From assembly GCA_007922305.1 (NCBI GenBank), contig ML677373.1, forward strand, positions 16,295,071-16,359,070: 64,000 bases of DNA. The letters are read 5' to 3'. Of this stretch, positions 11,091 through 24,290 are shown piece by piece (the first letter of the stretch is position 1; each line of letters begins with the position of its first letter). A program made the translations under genes and the position numbers. Source of the DNA: Dermatemys mawii (lineage: Eukaryota; Chordata; Testudines; Dermatemydidae). The notes under the pieces were generated by a model. It was not told where the DNA came from and ran no database searches. It saw only the letters and a program-made list of their open reading frames with translations.

Positions 11091-12595
11091 GTCAAGTGTG
11101 ATGTGAGGTAAAAAATTCCAAAATGCCCAAGGGCCAGTTTGAGACACCCAGTAGGATTTTCAAAACCACCTGGGTGCCTATCTCCCCTTGATTTCAGTGC
11201 AACTTCACTTCACCTCTCACTTGTCAGTCTTTGCACAAAGAAGTTTATGCAGTTGGAGGGTCGGGGATCTGATCCTGAAATGTTTTTTTGAGTAGGGGCT
11301 GCAAGTCCAGGGCCTGATAGAAAATTATCTAGTTTCTATTCTGTTAAATTGATTTGGGGAATTTTTAATGCCGTTTGTGTTACTACATGCACTCTTCTTT
11401 TTTCTTCATCATCTAGAGTATCTATTCTGAGCAGTTCTGAGCACCCTCCATCCTGGCTGCTCAGGAGTTGCTCAGTATCTCATAGGACTGGGGCATAGAT
11501 AACTGTATCTCCAGAGTAAGAAGCTAGTGTCTGCTTTAAAAATTAGAAGTGTTTTTTTCTTTTCTGGTACACTCATAATATTAATTATCTATCTCTTTAG
11601 CTTTAGGCAGATATGCCAGAATAGCTTATTACATGCATAGTCTATTGTTCACTGGGAAAAAAAAAATAATTGATCTCATTTACGTAGCTGAGATGTATTC
11701 TCCAATTAATTGAAAGTCATGTAATAAATCATAGCTAGCTTTTTACAGAATGCATGTAATTCCACCAAAAAAAAAAATGTAGGCTACATGAAACACAATC
11801 TCTTATTACTGCCAATATTTTGAATTAAAACTAGGCCATAGAAGAATCTGACATCATTAATATTATCTTACAAAAATTAATTAGCTGTTTCCTTGAATTA
11901 TTTCTAACAAATTGCATGTTGCTAGGGTTGGTTATTTTTAGTTCAGAATTTCTGACATCTGTATTAACCTAAAGAGAGAGACCACAAGAAAAAGAGAAAT
12001 CATGTTGTCTTTTTTCTCCTAGCTAGACCAGCTTTCGTTCACAGCATAGCAGTTTAATAAACCAGGAAAATATTTCTTCTGAAGTTCAAACTAGCAACAT
12101 GTAGACATTTCTGAAAGAAATGTTCTGATCAGTACATCATATTCTTCAAAGGTTTGCTTGGCAAATAAGTGCCGTGAAAGCTTCTTACGTTAGATGCCTG
12201 TAATGAAGTGCAGCAAAGCGAAAGTGTTATAGTGGTGATTGCAGCAATTTGGTGCCATGCAGCAAATCATTTAAGGAGCTGGAGTGGTATCTAAGGGATC
12301 AAGTTTTAATTTTAGTTTTGTGCTTCCACTGTCCCTTCTCTTTTGCACACTGCCTTTCCTCCTAGTAGTTCATGAGCAGGCACTCCACTGCCAAAGAGAT
12401 CATGAAAGTAGGAAATGCCAGTTTAGTACATGGACTTTATTTTAATCCTGTTCAGTAATATCCATCACTATTCATAAAACACATGCCAGGGACTCCAGAT
12501 AATTTGACTGCCCTAGCCTGTGAAAGTCCATGAGGACAAACTCACTGAAGTGCCATAGAGGGTTCCAGAAACTTGGAGTTCTCCTTTCACTAGGC

Positions 12596-12665
12596 CTGAT
12601 CCAAAGCTCACTGAAGTCAGTAGAAAGATTCCCACTGACTTCTCAATGGGCTTTGGACCAAACTC
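12596..12665. repeat. Short palindromic interspersed repeat
   Basis: The segment runs from 'gcctgatccaaagctcactg' to 'ctcaatgggctttggaccaa'. Its two ends are roughly inverted copies (ccaaagc / gctttgg). A related diverged copy lies at about 30170-30240. Many turtle genomes carry this type of low-identity fold-back repeat (recalled, not searched). Confidence 0.45.
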
Positions 12666-12666
12666 A

Positions 12667-12682
12667 TGATGATGATGATGTG
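12667..12682. repeat. (GAT)n short tandem repeat
   Basis: A short run of GAT trinucleotides abuts the palindromic repeat that ends at about 12665. Confidence 0.6.
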
Positions 12683-15600
12683 CAGCCCTCCAGAATACGA
12701 GCTTTAAGGACTCAAGTACTTAAACCACACTGTCCCAGTTTTTCCTTCCAAGATATCAAAGTTCCATCAGAATGAGTGCATGTTCTTTAAGGTCTTTGAA
12801 TGTTGTCTTTCGTACAATGTTGTCGTCTTGTTTTTAATCTGTAGTGACTAAATGATATAATGTCTAAGGGAAAAAAATGCTTTCCGAGCTTCTAAATCTG
12901 TTAGCATCCATCAGAGGAGGATGGAGGTGTTTTATTTAATGACTCAGCTGGTGGAAGAGAACCATTAGTGACAATTGTGCCAGGGACTATTTTGGACTGA
13001 TACTATATATATAAAACTCATCCTAAACCTCTAACATGCTTTTATTTATGGAGAGACATAGACTCAACTATTGTTAAGGCTGAAACTGATTTTCTCTTAC
13101 AAGCCCCATTTTAACATTCAAACGCACCTTTGTTAAAGTACAGTCAATGCACCTGAAATGTCACAGAGGTGCATTTATCCCAGGATAGAAATTTTCAGGA
13201 AAGTTTAAGGCAGATTGGATAAAGAAATTAGGTGTTGTAGAGGTTCCAGAATTGTATAAATTGAGCTAAATTTCCTAATTTAGTAATGCATTACTTTTAT
13301 GTTATTTACTGTGATACATTTTTTGCATCTTAATCCCATGTTATTGAAGGAGGTTTTTTGTTAGTTTTGCTAGGGAATGAGCATAGACTAGTTGTATTCT
13401 TGAGATAAATTTAACAGGTTTTACAATATTTGTGTATTTCTAAGTTGCCTCTGCAAATCCATTGTTACCTGACATCTCTGGCCAAATGTAAAAGTCTTGC
13501 TAGTTTATGACTAGAAATTGTACTAGACTACATGAGAGTGCAAAGATAAGAGATGATGGTGGTTTACGACAGGATCTCCAGTAGAGAGCATCCAAATGGC
13601 TGTCTATTTTGATCATATGTACCTATAGTTGAGGGGATGTGTCAATGATAATCTAGCTCATCTAGCTTAACTTTTAAAAATAAAAAAAAAGGCCTTACAG
13701 ATACATTATAGGATATTTTTGGTTTGGTTTTCATCCCTTTATGGAACACCTGAAGAATTTTGTAGTAATGACTGTTCCCACCAAACATTTATTTTATCTA
13801 TCTGCTACCCGTCTTTTAAACTGGTACTAAATAAGTTTCTTTAGCCGGGTTATGTTTCATGTGCATACATTCGTGTGAATCCTTACATTGTCAGGAACTG
13901 AAAACCTCTTATCCTACCTTCTGTATACAGGAGTGCTTAAAATGTGTGAGAAAGGCTTCCGAATAAGTAGATTTTGGAATTGCAAAAAAATGCAGTGAGA
14001 GCTGGAATTAGAGTAGCTGAAATAGAGGGGGCAGAATAATCATGACAGGCTCATTTGATTTATCATAGCATTATTTATTGTTGAAAAGCTATGGTATGTT
14101 GCACATTAAATGTATCTAGTTTGTATTTATGGTCTAAATCGAACTACCAATCATGTCTCTTTCAGTGAGCAAAAATATTGTCTGAACAAGTAAAGATTTT
14201 TTTTCTTTTTTGGGGAATGTTGGGGTAAGGAGAATCAGATTGCACCATTGGGAATGGAAATGTTGTGTCACGTTAAATTATTTCTGTTAGACTACACAGG
14301 AAATCATGCGACAGAAACCTTTAGACCTAAATGCAATTGAAGACTAACATCTGGTTGTGTCAAATATAGTAGGCAGGATTCAGTTAGAAAGCTCTAGAGC
14401 CATAGCATGGATCCATTTTGTGAACCTCAGAGTTAAAAATAGCTCTGCAGAGAAGGATTTAAAGATTGAATGTCATCCTTCTGGGCTCATTCTGATTTGG
14501 AGAGCATTACAGATAGACTCAGACTCTGCTGAGCTTGTATATAAGATTAAAGCTTTAAAGCTCTCCAAGCTTAACCGAAAGAAAAAAAAAAAAAGCAAAT
14601 GCAAAGTAAATATTCAACCGTTCTCAGCAATCCTCTGAACCAGATTTTCACAGAATGTTTCCCATGTGTTCTACCAGAGTGGCTGATTTAAAGAGGGATA
14701 TTAGTGCCTGCACCAGTTCATAAAACGTGTACCAAAGAATAATATTTAGTGAACGTTGCAGTGAAGAGTGAGAGGTTTTACTCTTTTCAGCATGGAGCAT
14801 CCCATATAATAGTGTGTTTATGATATGTTTTTGGAGTTAAAGCAGTGGAGCAAAAATTACTGAGCAGATAATCTCGATATTCATTTTGCATAAGATGTAG
14901 TTGAAGAAACATACCCACATCAAAACTGTTTTTCTGAAGAAGGGTTTAAATTTACTTGTAATAAATGTGTCATGGAAGTCTAACTTTGTGAACTCTGCTT
15001 TGTGAAGAGCTGTTTCAGAAGAATCTTGATAAAACACAGGATGGGATCCAGAAAGTCTGGATTATCCCCACAAAAAGCTGTCGTCCTGCATGGGGAAGAT
15101 AATTTTTTTTAAAAAAATTGTATTCCTCACAATCTTGCAGCGTGTGATGCCTCCTCTCTGATTGTATTGCACATTCATAGCATGATTGTGTAGGTACATC
15201 TGCTGCTGAAGTACAGTGGCTACATGCTAATATTGTTACCAGACTACCTTCAAGTGGAGACTATAGCAGAAGTAGCTCACCTACACTCAGCCTTCTGAAA
15301 GGTTTAGACTTTTTTTGTGTATTAACCACCTTGGAACTCTGTTCTTCCCTGCATGTTTCAAGTAACACTCAAACATGTCAAGAAAAAACGCTTCCATCCT
15401 GCAGAGGAGAATAGGGCCCCAGTGAAATATTATAGCATTTGAAAGTAATCTGCTGGCTGCACTTAGTAACTTATATGGTGAAAATCACATTGTTAGGGTC
15501 AGGAAACTGTAATCCTCCCTTCCAATACGAGCAAACTTTAAAAAATCCAGCTAGACATTGGCAGTGTCCAAAATCTGATTATCCTTTGGAACATGCTTAT

Positions 15601-18057
15601 CTCATCATGGTATAGTGATCCTTAGGCATTTCAAACCCTGCACTCCCAGACTGAACTGTTTTGACTTTTTCAAATTTTTTAGTTCAACTGAAGCTATTCA
15701 GCAAGTTCAATCCATATTCAAATAGATTGATTGCTCCCAAACTGCATGTTTTGGTGAATATAGCATCCAATAGAAAAATTTCACCATGCTCCAATGAGGC
15801 TGTCCACAAGACAAATCTTTAAGATAGGTTCAAACAGGTGGAAAATTTTGAAAACCATCCTCACCTTAATCGATATACTATAGCTCCATTCCATATTCTA
15901 CCAGGCTAGATAATTTCTGCTGTACTCTAGGAGGGAAACCCATGTCATTATCTCTGTTTATACATACAGCTTACCTATAGTGCACAGATTTATAGAAGTT
16001 TAATGAGTATACTTCAAGATCAATTTAAAAAGTAGCTGAAGAAACATGCAGGTCAGTTCATTGTATTCTGTTTTTGAGAAGTGTTTCCCTTGAGAATGAC
16101 AGAGGCAAGACTGAAAAGATCAATGGAATTTGTTTTATTTCCTGAGGTCAAGCTCCATCACAGTCACAGCTTGTTGCTGAAAGATATGATATAGCGTACC
16201 TGAAATATTTACAGCCACATGCACATAAAAATTTAAGCCCAAAGGTGCTTTGTGCTATGGCTGTCAATCTTCCTCCCACTGACACACATGTACATTGTTT
16301 TTTCCGCTTCATTCTGTCTTTGTATTATATTACACAGATTCATTTATTAAACATCTCACCAGTTCCGCCAGTTAACTGTAACAGAGATCTGTATGGCATT
16401 ACACCACTAATACTGAGGTATTTGTTATACTTAAAATTATATGGATTTATATTTAATTGCTTCTGTGTTTTTAATGACAGAATTTTGTGTGTGTGTGTGA
16501 ATTTAATGCTGATGAAAGGTGCTAGGCTGACATTCCTGGAAACAGGTCCTCTCGTAATCCCCAGGATAGTTGCAGCAGAATCAGCAATAACATATGCTTC
16601 CCCTCATTACTCTGGCAACGTACCTCCTACGTAACAAGCACATGGTGCCAAAGAGATTTTCTGAATCCTCTCGGTGGGTTTGATTATGCTCTGATTGAAG
16701 TCAGTGGCAAAACTGTTGTTGATTTCAGTGGGACTGGGATTGGATCCCATGCATATTCAATCTTTGGCTTTTCTGGTGAGACTGTTAATTAGGGTACAAA
16801 TTAGTGACAATTGTGGGGGGGTAAAATTATGTGGGTGCTCATCCACTAAGAACTGGACTGAGACCATCAAACTAATTTCACAGGAAGAGCCATGAAATGA
16901 AAATGAAGTACAGCCACTGCTGACCTGGGCTAGATTTAGACTAATGACCCACTTTTCTTTTATTAATTTACTTTGAATCTTGCCCAGTTCCCTTTATATT
17001 TTTCTCTGACAGCTTTATATATTTTTCTCTGCCAATTGATCCACTGTGGGCTTTCATTCAAATCATGTGTGCTTCTTCCTGGGAGATATTCAAGGTTTAT
17101 AAATGCCTGAAACTTGATAAGATGGTAGAGAATCATACTGAGGTCTGAGGGTAGGTCGCTATTGTATCTGGCTAAGGTGTGGTTTTTTGTTTTTTATTTT
17201 ATTTTTTATTGCATAGATTTTCAGACTGCTGGAATATCCTGGTGAAAACTATACAAGAGCTGTATTAATTTATAAGTGGCTTGACATCCTAGTTGCTAGT
17301 TGCTCCACTTGTTTATCAGAATGGAGAACTGATATAGGACCCCCTTGTGTATGAATGAATAAGTGTAATTGCATGCATGTGACGTAAACCAAGACCTATT
17401 ACAAGGTAACAGAGAATTCTGCTCTTCAAATTAAGCTGAATTCCTGAGTTAGGACTGTTACTGAATTGTAACAGAACTATACTGCTTCAGCTTTTTTGTA
17501 AGGTTCTTGAGTACTTGATCCACGTTTTCCCCATTAGGTTCAGTGCAGACTCCTCTCAGGAAGTGAGAGCTTTAATTCACCAGTAGATCTGTCTAGTTCT
17601 CTTAAAAGGCTGATTTATTATTATCCTTATTTCTGTCCTTGTTGTGGCTTTTATTTTTGCATTCCTTGCTTAGCTAGCATGTGAGAGAAATGTCTGTTTT
17701 CATGTTCGGTCTTAACACCTATCAGTTACCTGCAGCATATAATAATCACAATAATAAGACTATTGAGATGATCCTAGATTTAAAAATTGCCAAATTTCAT
17801 CATCTTAGTGGAATAAAATCATTTAGTGGGCGAAGGCTATTATAATAATTGAATGGAGGGCTATGTAAAGAAATCTCATAACCTCATCTTAACAAATTTA
17901 AAGTGGTGACTTATTCCTCAGACCAAGAACTCTAAGTGCATATGTTAGGGATAAATCTGATGTGAGTGGTACTAACGATGTGGATTGTTGATACTAATCT
18001 TCTTAAAGGCAGAGTTTAGCTTCTGACTTTTGCTAGCAATTCATTGTTGTGCTAAAC

Positions 18058-18251
18058 CAGGGCTTCTCAAACTGGGAGTTGGGACCCCTCGGGGTTGTAA
18101 GCTGTCAGCCTCCACCCCAAATCCTGCTTTGTCTCCAGCATTTACATCGGTGTTAAATTAAAAACACTTGTTTATATATTTATCAGGTGGGTTGCACTCA
18201 GAGGCTTTCTATGTGAAAGGGGTCACCAGTACAATAGATTGAGTACCACTG
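18058..18251. mobile_element. hAT (Charlie-like) non-autonomous DNA transposon
   Basis: The ends read CAGGGCTTCTCAAAC and, in reverse complement, CAGTGGTACTCAATC, the CAG-GGTTCTCAA type terminus of hAT-Charlie elements. The same 8-mer TGCTAAAC occurs directly outside both ends (18050-18057 and 18252-18259), the target duplication length expected for hAT transposition. The 194-bp element has no coding capacity and depended on a transposase in trans. Confidence 0.85.
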
Positions 18252-18959
18252 TGCTAAACTGAAAACACAGAACAGTAGCAAGTTACAGATGATGATATGA
18301 TGGCAACAAGGTCCAAAGGATGCATTTCTGTACATAAGTATCTTATCAGTTGAGATGATAAAGCAAGCAACTTACTTTAAAACATTTGCTTTTAGGTGCA
18401 GTTTTATGTGTCAATAAATCAGAAAGAAGATTTCAGTTGTACTCATTGAAATCATGTTGATAGGATACAAATGTTGATATAGATAAACTTACCATAAGAC
18501 CAAGAGTGCACGGAATAGAGAAAATGAAGCAAGCATGTGGAACGCATTTGCCATTTCGCAGAGCACAGTTACATGGTTAAGCATTGCATTCACTTCTTGA
18601 AAACACTGCACCTTTGATTTTTTTTATTCTTACAATAGAATTATTAAAGCTACTTATATAGCTATTGATGCTTGCAGGGCTAGTTTAGCTGGCATTCGTC
18701 TGTGGGCTCTGAAGAAGAGATGCTGAAGAGTAAGCTTCCTTCCCACTTTATAGGATGGAGCATGTACTCTGCCACACCTGCTGACTTCTGCAAGGGATTG
18801 AAGGCCGGAGGGGTACCTCTTTAAAGAGTCTCTCATCAGTGCTAGACTAGTTCAGTGCTTGTAATCCTTAGTACAAGTAGGATGGCAGGGATCGTGCAAA
18901 ACCTGATCCAGGCCAGCTACAAATTAGCCCATAGATTAAGATCAAGCTTATTAGTTTAC

Positions 18960-19035
18960 AATGTGAGGCTCCAATCCTGCAAAGATTTAAAGTTAAGTAC
19001 GTGCATAAGTCTGTGCAGGATCAGAGCCTGGGATA
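18960..19035. repeat. Fragment of a palindromic 'cctgcaaag...gcaggatc' repeat
   Basis: Inverted blocks 'ccaatcctgcaaag' and 'ctgtgcaggatcag' surround 'aagttaagtacgtgcataag'. It resembles the better preserved palindrome at 31277-31420 in its central taagt/acttaa words and is probably an old related fold-back element. Confidence 0.4.
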
Positions 19036-19930
19036 GACAGGACAGTATGCACAAGAAAAAAAATCAGGGAAGGGGGAGTAAGGATGGGTTTCTCATAGTG
19101 GGGGCAGAGAAGGAAAGATTGCTGAAATAATTGGGTTTTAAAGGTAATAGGAAGAGGTGAACAAGGAATCTTGGCTGCAGAGACCACAGACTGTCTGAAT
19201 CGATATGGGGAGAGCAAGATACCAGGTGTTAAGTTGGGATAAATGATAAACTTTAATTAAACTTGCTGACACATGCTAATATTATGCCATTCACATAATA
19301 TAAAAACAACCTCAGACCCCCCATTTTAGTCCAGTTACTCTTGATGTTAATATCAGCCAAGGTATATTGGTGAAGTGTAAGATCTTCTGATTTTGTTGTA
19401 CAGATGGATTACAAAATAACTGTTTCAGCAATCGCTAATTTCCCAAGGACTGTTCTTCACTGGTTAATCATACTGAGGTGAAACACATGTATTCAGCTAT
19501 CTCTCTCATTCAGCACTCACTGGAGGTGTCATCTTTTCTCACTTGGAAATATACCTGTGAATTTAATTCCCTGCTGGAAACTTGTGCCAACTCTTGAAAA
19601 ACAGCTTAAGTTTACTGATGACTTACAAACCAGAAATACATCCATTAGCTTACATTAAAGAAATCTGAGCCTCATATATTGGCTCTAATCCATATAATAG
19701 TTAATTCTTGATAAGAACTACAATGCTAACAAACTGGAGGAAAGTTTGCAAGTGGCAAAATATCAGATGTAGTTACTAGCTGCATAAATAAACTTACATT
19801 AATGGAGTTTGAGGTCAACTGAAATTTTAATTTTGATTTTGCTAAATGCTCCTGTGGAAAAAGCCATACCATTCTTTATAGTGATAAGGAGCTCAGTCTT
19901 AAAAGTAGGTCTATATTCTTGCAGGTGAAG

Positions 19931-20055
19931 TAGGCTGACCAGATGTCCTGATATTATAGGGACAGTTCCAGTTTTGGGGGGCTTTTCCTTATCTAGGCAC
20001 CTGTTATCCTCCACTCCATGTCCCAATTTTTCACACTTGCTGTCTGGTCACCCTA
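19931..20055. mobile_element. hAT-type MITE, TAGGGTGACCAG family, copy 1
   Basis: The 125-bp element has ends TAGGCTGACCAG and CTGGTCACCCTA (inverted repeat with one mismatch). The 8-bp target duplication AGGTGAAG lies at 19923-19930 and 20056-20063. Its interior has the family blocks 'agggacagttcc', 'ggggcttttccttat' and 'ccaatttttcacacttgctg'. It is non-coding. Five further copies lie at 42035, 51736, 53618, 54604 and 58390. Confidence 0.88.
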
Positions 20056-21412
20056 AGGTGAAGTGAATTGTTCCTATAGTTTTGAACCTGCAGTTAACAA
20101 CACACACACACCCCCGCCGCAGACACACCAAAATGGTATCTCTATGGTGTTGTCTAGTGAGGCAAATGTTAATAATTGTTGCACTGTTTTGCTACCATCA
20201 ATGCAGCTCCACCTGTCGTAACAGGGTGGGTTGTGGAGCTCCACTGTAAGTGTCCGTGCACCTCTAATGGGAGATTTTAGATAGCAGTGTCAGTTCAGCC
20301 CACACATGCGCTCTCCCTCCATCGTGGTCTGCCTCAAAGGTTTCTAGCGTGATGCAGGCAAACCCTTCCTTCCCCTTCAGTTCCTTCTTTTACCACATCA
20401 TAGTGCAGATCACCCAAGTGAACCATCTTTGTTTGAATCTGTTTTAGTCTTTATGGAATGGGATGGGGAGTCATCCACCTCTGTGGCATCGTCTTCCCTC
20501 TTCTTGGACCTTGTGGTGGTATGGTCCATACTCAATGAAGGAGATGGAACTGGATAAACCTGAGATAGGGGAAAGGAAACCAGAGTTGGAAGGGGTAGTT
20601 TGGAGAGGAAACATCAGGACTGCTTCATGGAACCAGTTATGGTCTATATTGACTTTCTGCACAGCTACCCCTTTAAGCTGGAAGCAGCTACAGCTGCACT
20701 GGTTAAGTGGTTAAGTGGCACTGCCAGGGATAGAGGCAGGGGGACCAGAATTACTGCATATGTGTGAGCCCCCACCTCCAAATGGTTCTGATGCTCTAAG
20801 ACTTTCCTGAGCTACTGTTGGTTTTTGGTCAGTACTAGGGTGTGTCTTTCTGTGTTGGAGTTGAGGGGAAAAGCAATAACAGCCTGTCAGATGAATGATT
20901 TTGGAGAGCCTCATATTCCACACACACACCCCACTTTGTTTTTGTACCAGATAGTTCCCCTAGGTATTCCCACAGGAACTGGGCATCAGGGCTGATACAT
21001 TTGATTTGACCTCTGAGATATAGAAAATAAATTCTGTTAGGGATGTACAAAGTAGGGAAACTGGATAAATTGTCAAGGATATAGAAAAACAGAATCATTT
21101 TATATTAAGCTAATCAAGGAGCTGCTTAATTTAAATTAATTATACACTAATTTTATTGATGTTTAAACATGTGGGGTTTTTTTTCTCTTGTTTCACAGCA
21201 AGGAAAAGAAAATTCAGTATTTAAATCCCAGGTGTGATGGGAGTGTTCTTTATTGTGACCTAGTTTTCAAATCTCTATATTGTCACACCTAGGAACCTAT
21301 TTATTCCCTGTCCATCCAGCTCCCTTTAATATGAAGGATGAGTCAGCTATTGAGTAGGCATTGTCTGCACTAACTTTTTAATCAAAACATTTTAATAATG
21401 AATTCTATGTAC

Positions 21413-22073
21413 TGTGACGGAGTCAGACCAGAAGGATATAGGAGAGTGCTGGAAGGCAGGTATATTAGTCTCAGGATGTGCAGGTCCCTGTTCCCTGGAT
21501 AGCCAAACAAAGGCTACTCCAGGCCAATCAAGACACCTGGGGCCAATTAAGAACCTTCTAGAAAGGAGTAGAAACAGCTAACCTAATTGGGACACCTGAA
21601 GCCAATCAGGGACCGGCTGAAACCAGATAAAAACCTCCCAGTTAGTCAGGTGGGCTGTGGGTGTCAGGAGCTGTGAGAGGAAGTTGTGCTGTTGGTGAGA
21701 CTGAGTGGTGGACAACATATCATCCAGAAGGAAGGAGGCCCTGAGGTAAGGGTGAAATGGAGTTTGAAGAAGCAGGGACTGCTGTGGGGAAGTAGCCCAG
21801 GGAATTGTATTATGTTTTGTGGATAAAAGGTCAGCCATTTTAGCTGATACTATTAGGGTCCCTGGGCTGGAGCCCGGAGTAGAGGACGGGCCCGGGCTCC
21901 CCCCTTTTTCCACCTTCCATACTGGCCTGTGATGAAGGTAACTCACTAAGCGGTGACTCTTGCCAATTATACTGAGAAAGGGAGGTCACTCTGGGGCCTA
22001 GATGAGTTTCTGAGGCCCCTAAATCTGCCAGGAAGCACAGGACCCACAAGTACAAACTTGGAGATTTGTCACA
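21413..22073 (+). mobile_element. Solo LTR (661 bp), 4-bp target duplication
   Basis: The element begins TGTGAC and ends GTCACA, a 6-bp inverted terminus of TG...CA form. GTAC flanks it at 21409-21412 and 22074-22077. Three CCAAT words (21524, 21543, 21602) precede a TATA-like GATAAAAA at 21626-21633, the usual layout of an LTR promoter in sense orientation with STXBP4. No internal retroelement genes are present. The sequence matches what I remember of a frequent turtle LTR; Gypsy or ERV class is not resolved. Confidence 0.8.
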
Positions 22074-22379
22074 GTACATGAAGTTGCTATATCTTAAAAT
22101 TCAGATGAGATAATACAGTTAGTACAGATTGGTTAGCTGCCTTTTCAACATTCTGGTAGAAGAGTTTATCAAAGAACAGACTTTTTTAAAAGCCCACGGT
22201 CAAATCCTGAGGATTTTATTCAGTTTTTATTCTGTCCTGGCTCTAGGAAAATTTGACCGACTTCATGAAACTTCCCCTGAAAGCTGTGCTTGTTCTTGGT
22301 AACTATGGAAACAGAAATTCACAGTCCATAAACTCAGCAATGCAAGCTTCCTACGCTGTCCTTATTATTAATTTACATT

Positions 22380-22645
22380 GTACTAGTGCCTAGCGGGCCC
22401 CAGCTGAGATCACGGTCTGTTTGTGCTAGGTGCTCTATACAGAACATAATAGAAGAGTCCCTGCCCCAACAAGCATCCAGTCTAAATACCCACAGTAGGA
22501 GAAAGGAAGTACACTCTGCATTTTGTAGAGCGGGAGGTGAGGCACAGAAACTATGAATTGTCCAGTCACATAGGAAGCCTACAGAAAGGCAGTAACTGAA
22601 CCCAGATTTCATTAGTCCCAGACCGCTGCCTTAAGAACAAGAACA
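22380..22645 (-). repeat. MIR/L2-type SINE remnant, antisense
   Basis: It begins with 'actagtgcctagcgggcccc' and 'gtgctaggtgctctatacag', continues with 'agtccctgccccaacaagc', then 'gaggtgaggcacagaaacta', 'ttgtccagtcacataggaag' and 'gtaactgaacccagatttca'. This order is the reverse complement of a MIR-like SINE with an L2-type tail. It is moderately diverged. Confidence 0.6.
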
Positions 22646-22835
22646 TTCTTCCAGGAATATCTTGCCAACCTGGGTTAGCCATACCCTGAAAAAGTAAGAA
22701 AGCAGCTCTGTCTAAGGGTAATCAGTGCTCATTTTGGATAAAAAGGATTGTATGTTCTTTCTGCCATTTTCTTCATATGTCACTTTTTTCACCTTTTTTC
22801 AGTAGATAAAGAGTGAGACACTAGGGACTGTCAGT

Positions 22836-22890
22836 CATGTGCATTATATCATATACATGTGCATTATATGCTCATGTCATGTGCATATAT
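22836..22890. repeat. Short tandem array, ~20-bp unit
   Basis: CATGTGCATTATAT occurs at 22836-22849 and 22856-22869 (period 20), and a variant CATGTGCATATAT at 22878-22890. An inverted match (ATATATAATACACATG) follows immediately. Confidence 0.65.
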
Positions 22891-24059
22891 AATACACATG
22901 TATGATAGTTCAAAGGCAAAGCAGTTAAAGAAAGCTGGTTAAGGAGAGCAAAACAGGAAATCTTTAAATGTAGTATGTTTTAAAGAGAGATTTGGAGGCA
23001 GAAAATGGCAGTGTCTTAGGAACAAGAAGGAGGCCTTACATGGAACTAAAATGAGTAATTGATGCTTTGCTATCTCTTTGCACAGCGCTGAATTTTGTAA
23101 AATATAAATGAGGGTTTTTTTCACATCCTTGACTGCTATTAGTATTTAATTTGACCCTTTTAATTAAATTGGGAGGTAACTATGCTGAGACATTTGTGTC
23201 TGGAATGAAATCGTAATGCAGACACTGTGTTTTTATTTTTATTTAGATTTATAAGCCAAAAAAAAGAAAATAAAAGTGTGTCTCCTGGACCCTAGGCACC
23301 TTTGACATAATTTTAAAAATATGCTGTTAGAAAAAGCATGTCTACATATAAATCACACCCTCACTGACCCTTTAGATGCAGCTAGAGGAACTTTTTTAAT
23401 AGCCTCCAAGGATATTTTGTGTTTGTGCATTTTTTAAAAAATATGCATTCTTGTATCAAATGGAAAAACAACAAAAACTGATATTATCCATTAAGCTGTT
23501 TGCGGGGCGTGAAATGAATTCCAGTGAGGGCCTATATCTTTTCAGCGTAGGTGGTTCACTCCAGCTCTAGGCACTGAATTTAATATCACTCCAGGCATGA
23601 AAGGAAGGTTTTACTTAGAGAACAAGGCATATCATTTAATGCTATTACTTTTAAAATCTCAGTCAACTTCTGCTCAATTCTAATTTTAGACCCAGTCAGT
23701 TTGATTAGTTGCCAATAAATGCTTTTTAACTAAACTTATATTTAACAGTCACGTGCGTCAGTGAGGTTGTGCGCTGACAGTGATGGATGTGGGTGGATAG
23801 CACAATAGAATGTGACAAGAGATGTGGCTCCACTAAGGAAAGGAGACTACTGAATTCCGAGATAGAGACAGTAATCAAGGGAACAAGAGAGAAAGGGGAA
23901 AATGAGACACATAGTTTAGGAGCTCAGATTAAGAATTAGTGTGTATGGAATACATGTTTAGGTTTCTCCAGTTATGGATTATTCAGATTGCACTTCATTT
24001 TCCTGCTCCTCTGCAACACCTAATATGTTGCTGTCTTTCAGCCTTCCCTCGGGCATGTG

Positions 24060-24290
24060 GGAAAAAACTACACACCCCTTCCCATGAGTGATGTAAGTTA
24101 CATCAACTTAAATCAATGTCTACACCGCGGTATGTTGGCGGAAAATGCCCTCCTGCCGATGTAGCTTCCGACTCTCATTGAGGTGTAGTAATTATGTCAA
24201 TGGGAGAGCACTTTCTCATCGACATAGCACATCTTTGCCAGACGTGCTACATCAGCACAGCTGCAGCACAGTAGTGAGGACAAGCCCCAA
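24060..24290. repeat. Diverged DNA-transposon-like repeat
   Basis: Blocks such as 'ttacatcaacttaaatcaat', 'gtctacaccgcggtatgttg', 'tgtcaatgggagagcacttt' and 'gctacatcagcacagctgca' recall an abundant non-coding DNA repeat of turtles that ends in 'gacaagcccc'. I could not identify clean termini or a target duplication. Confidence 0.45.

Noticed and set aside
16245..16634. 129-codon open frame in the 19.7-kb intron
   Set aside because: It contains a GT-repeat-derived Cys-Val run and no known domain. It lacks ATG context and splice evidence for a nested gene.
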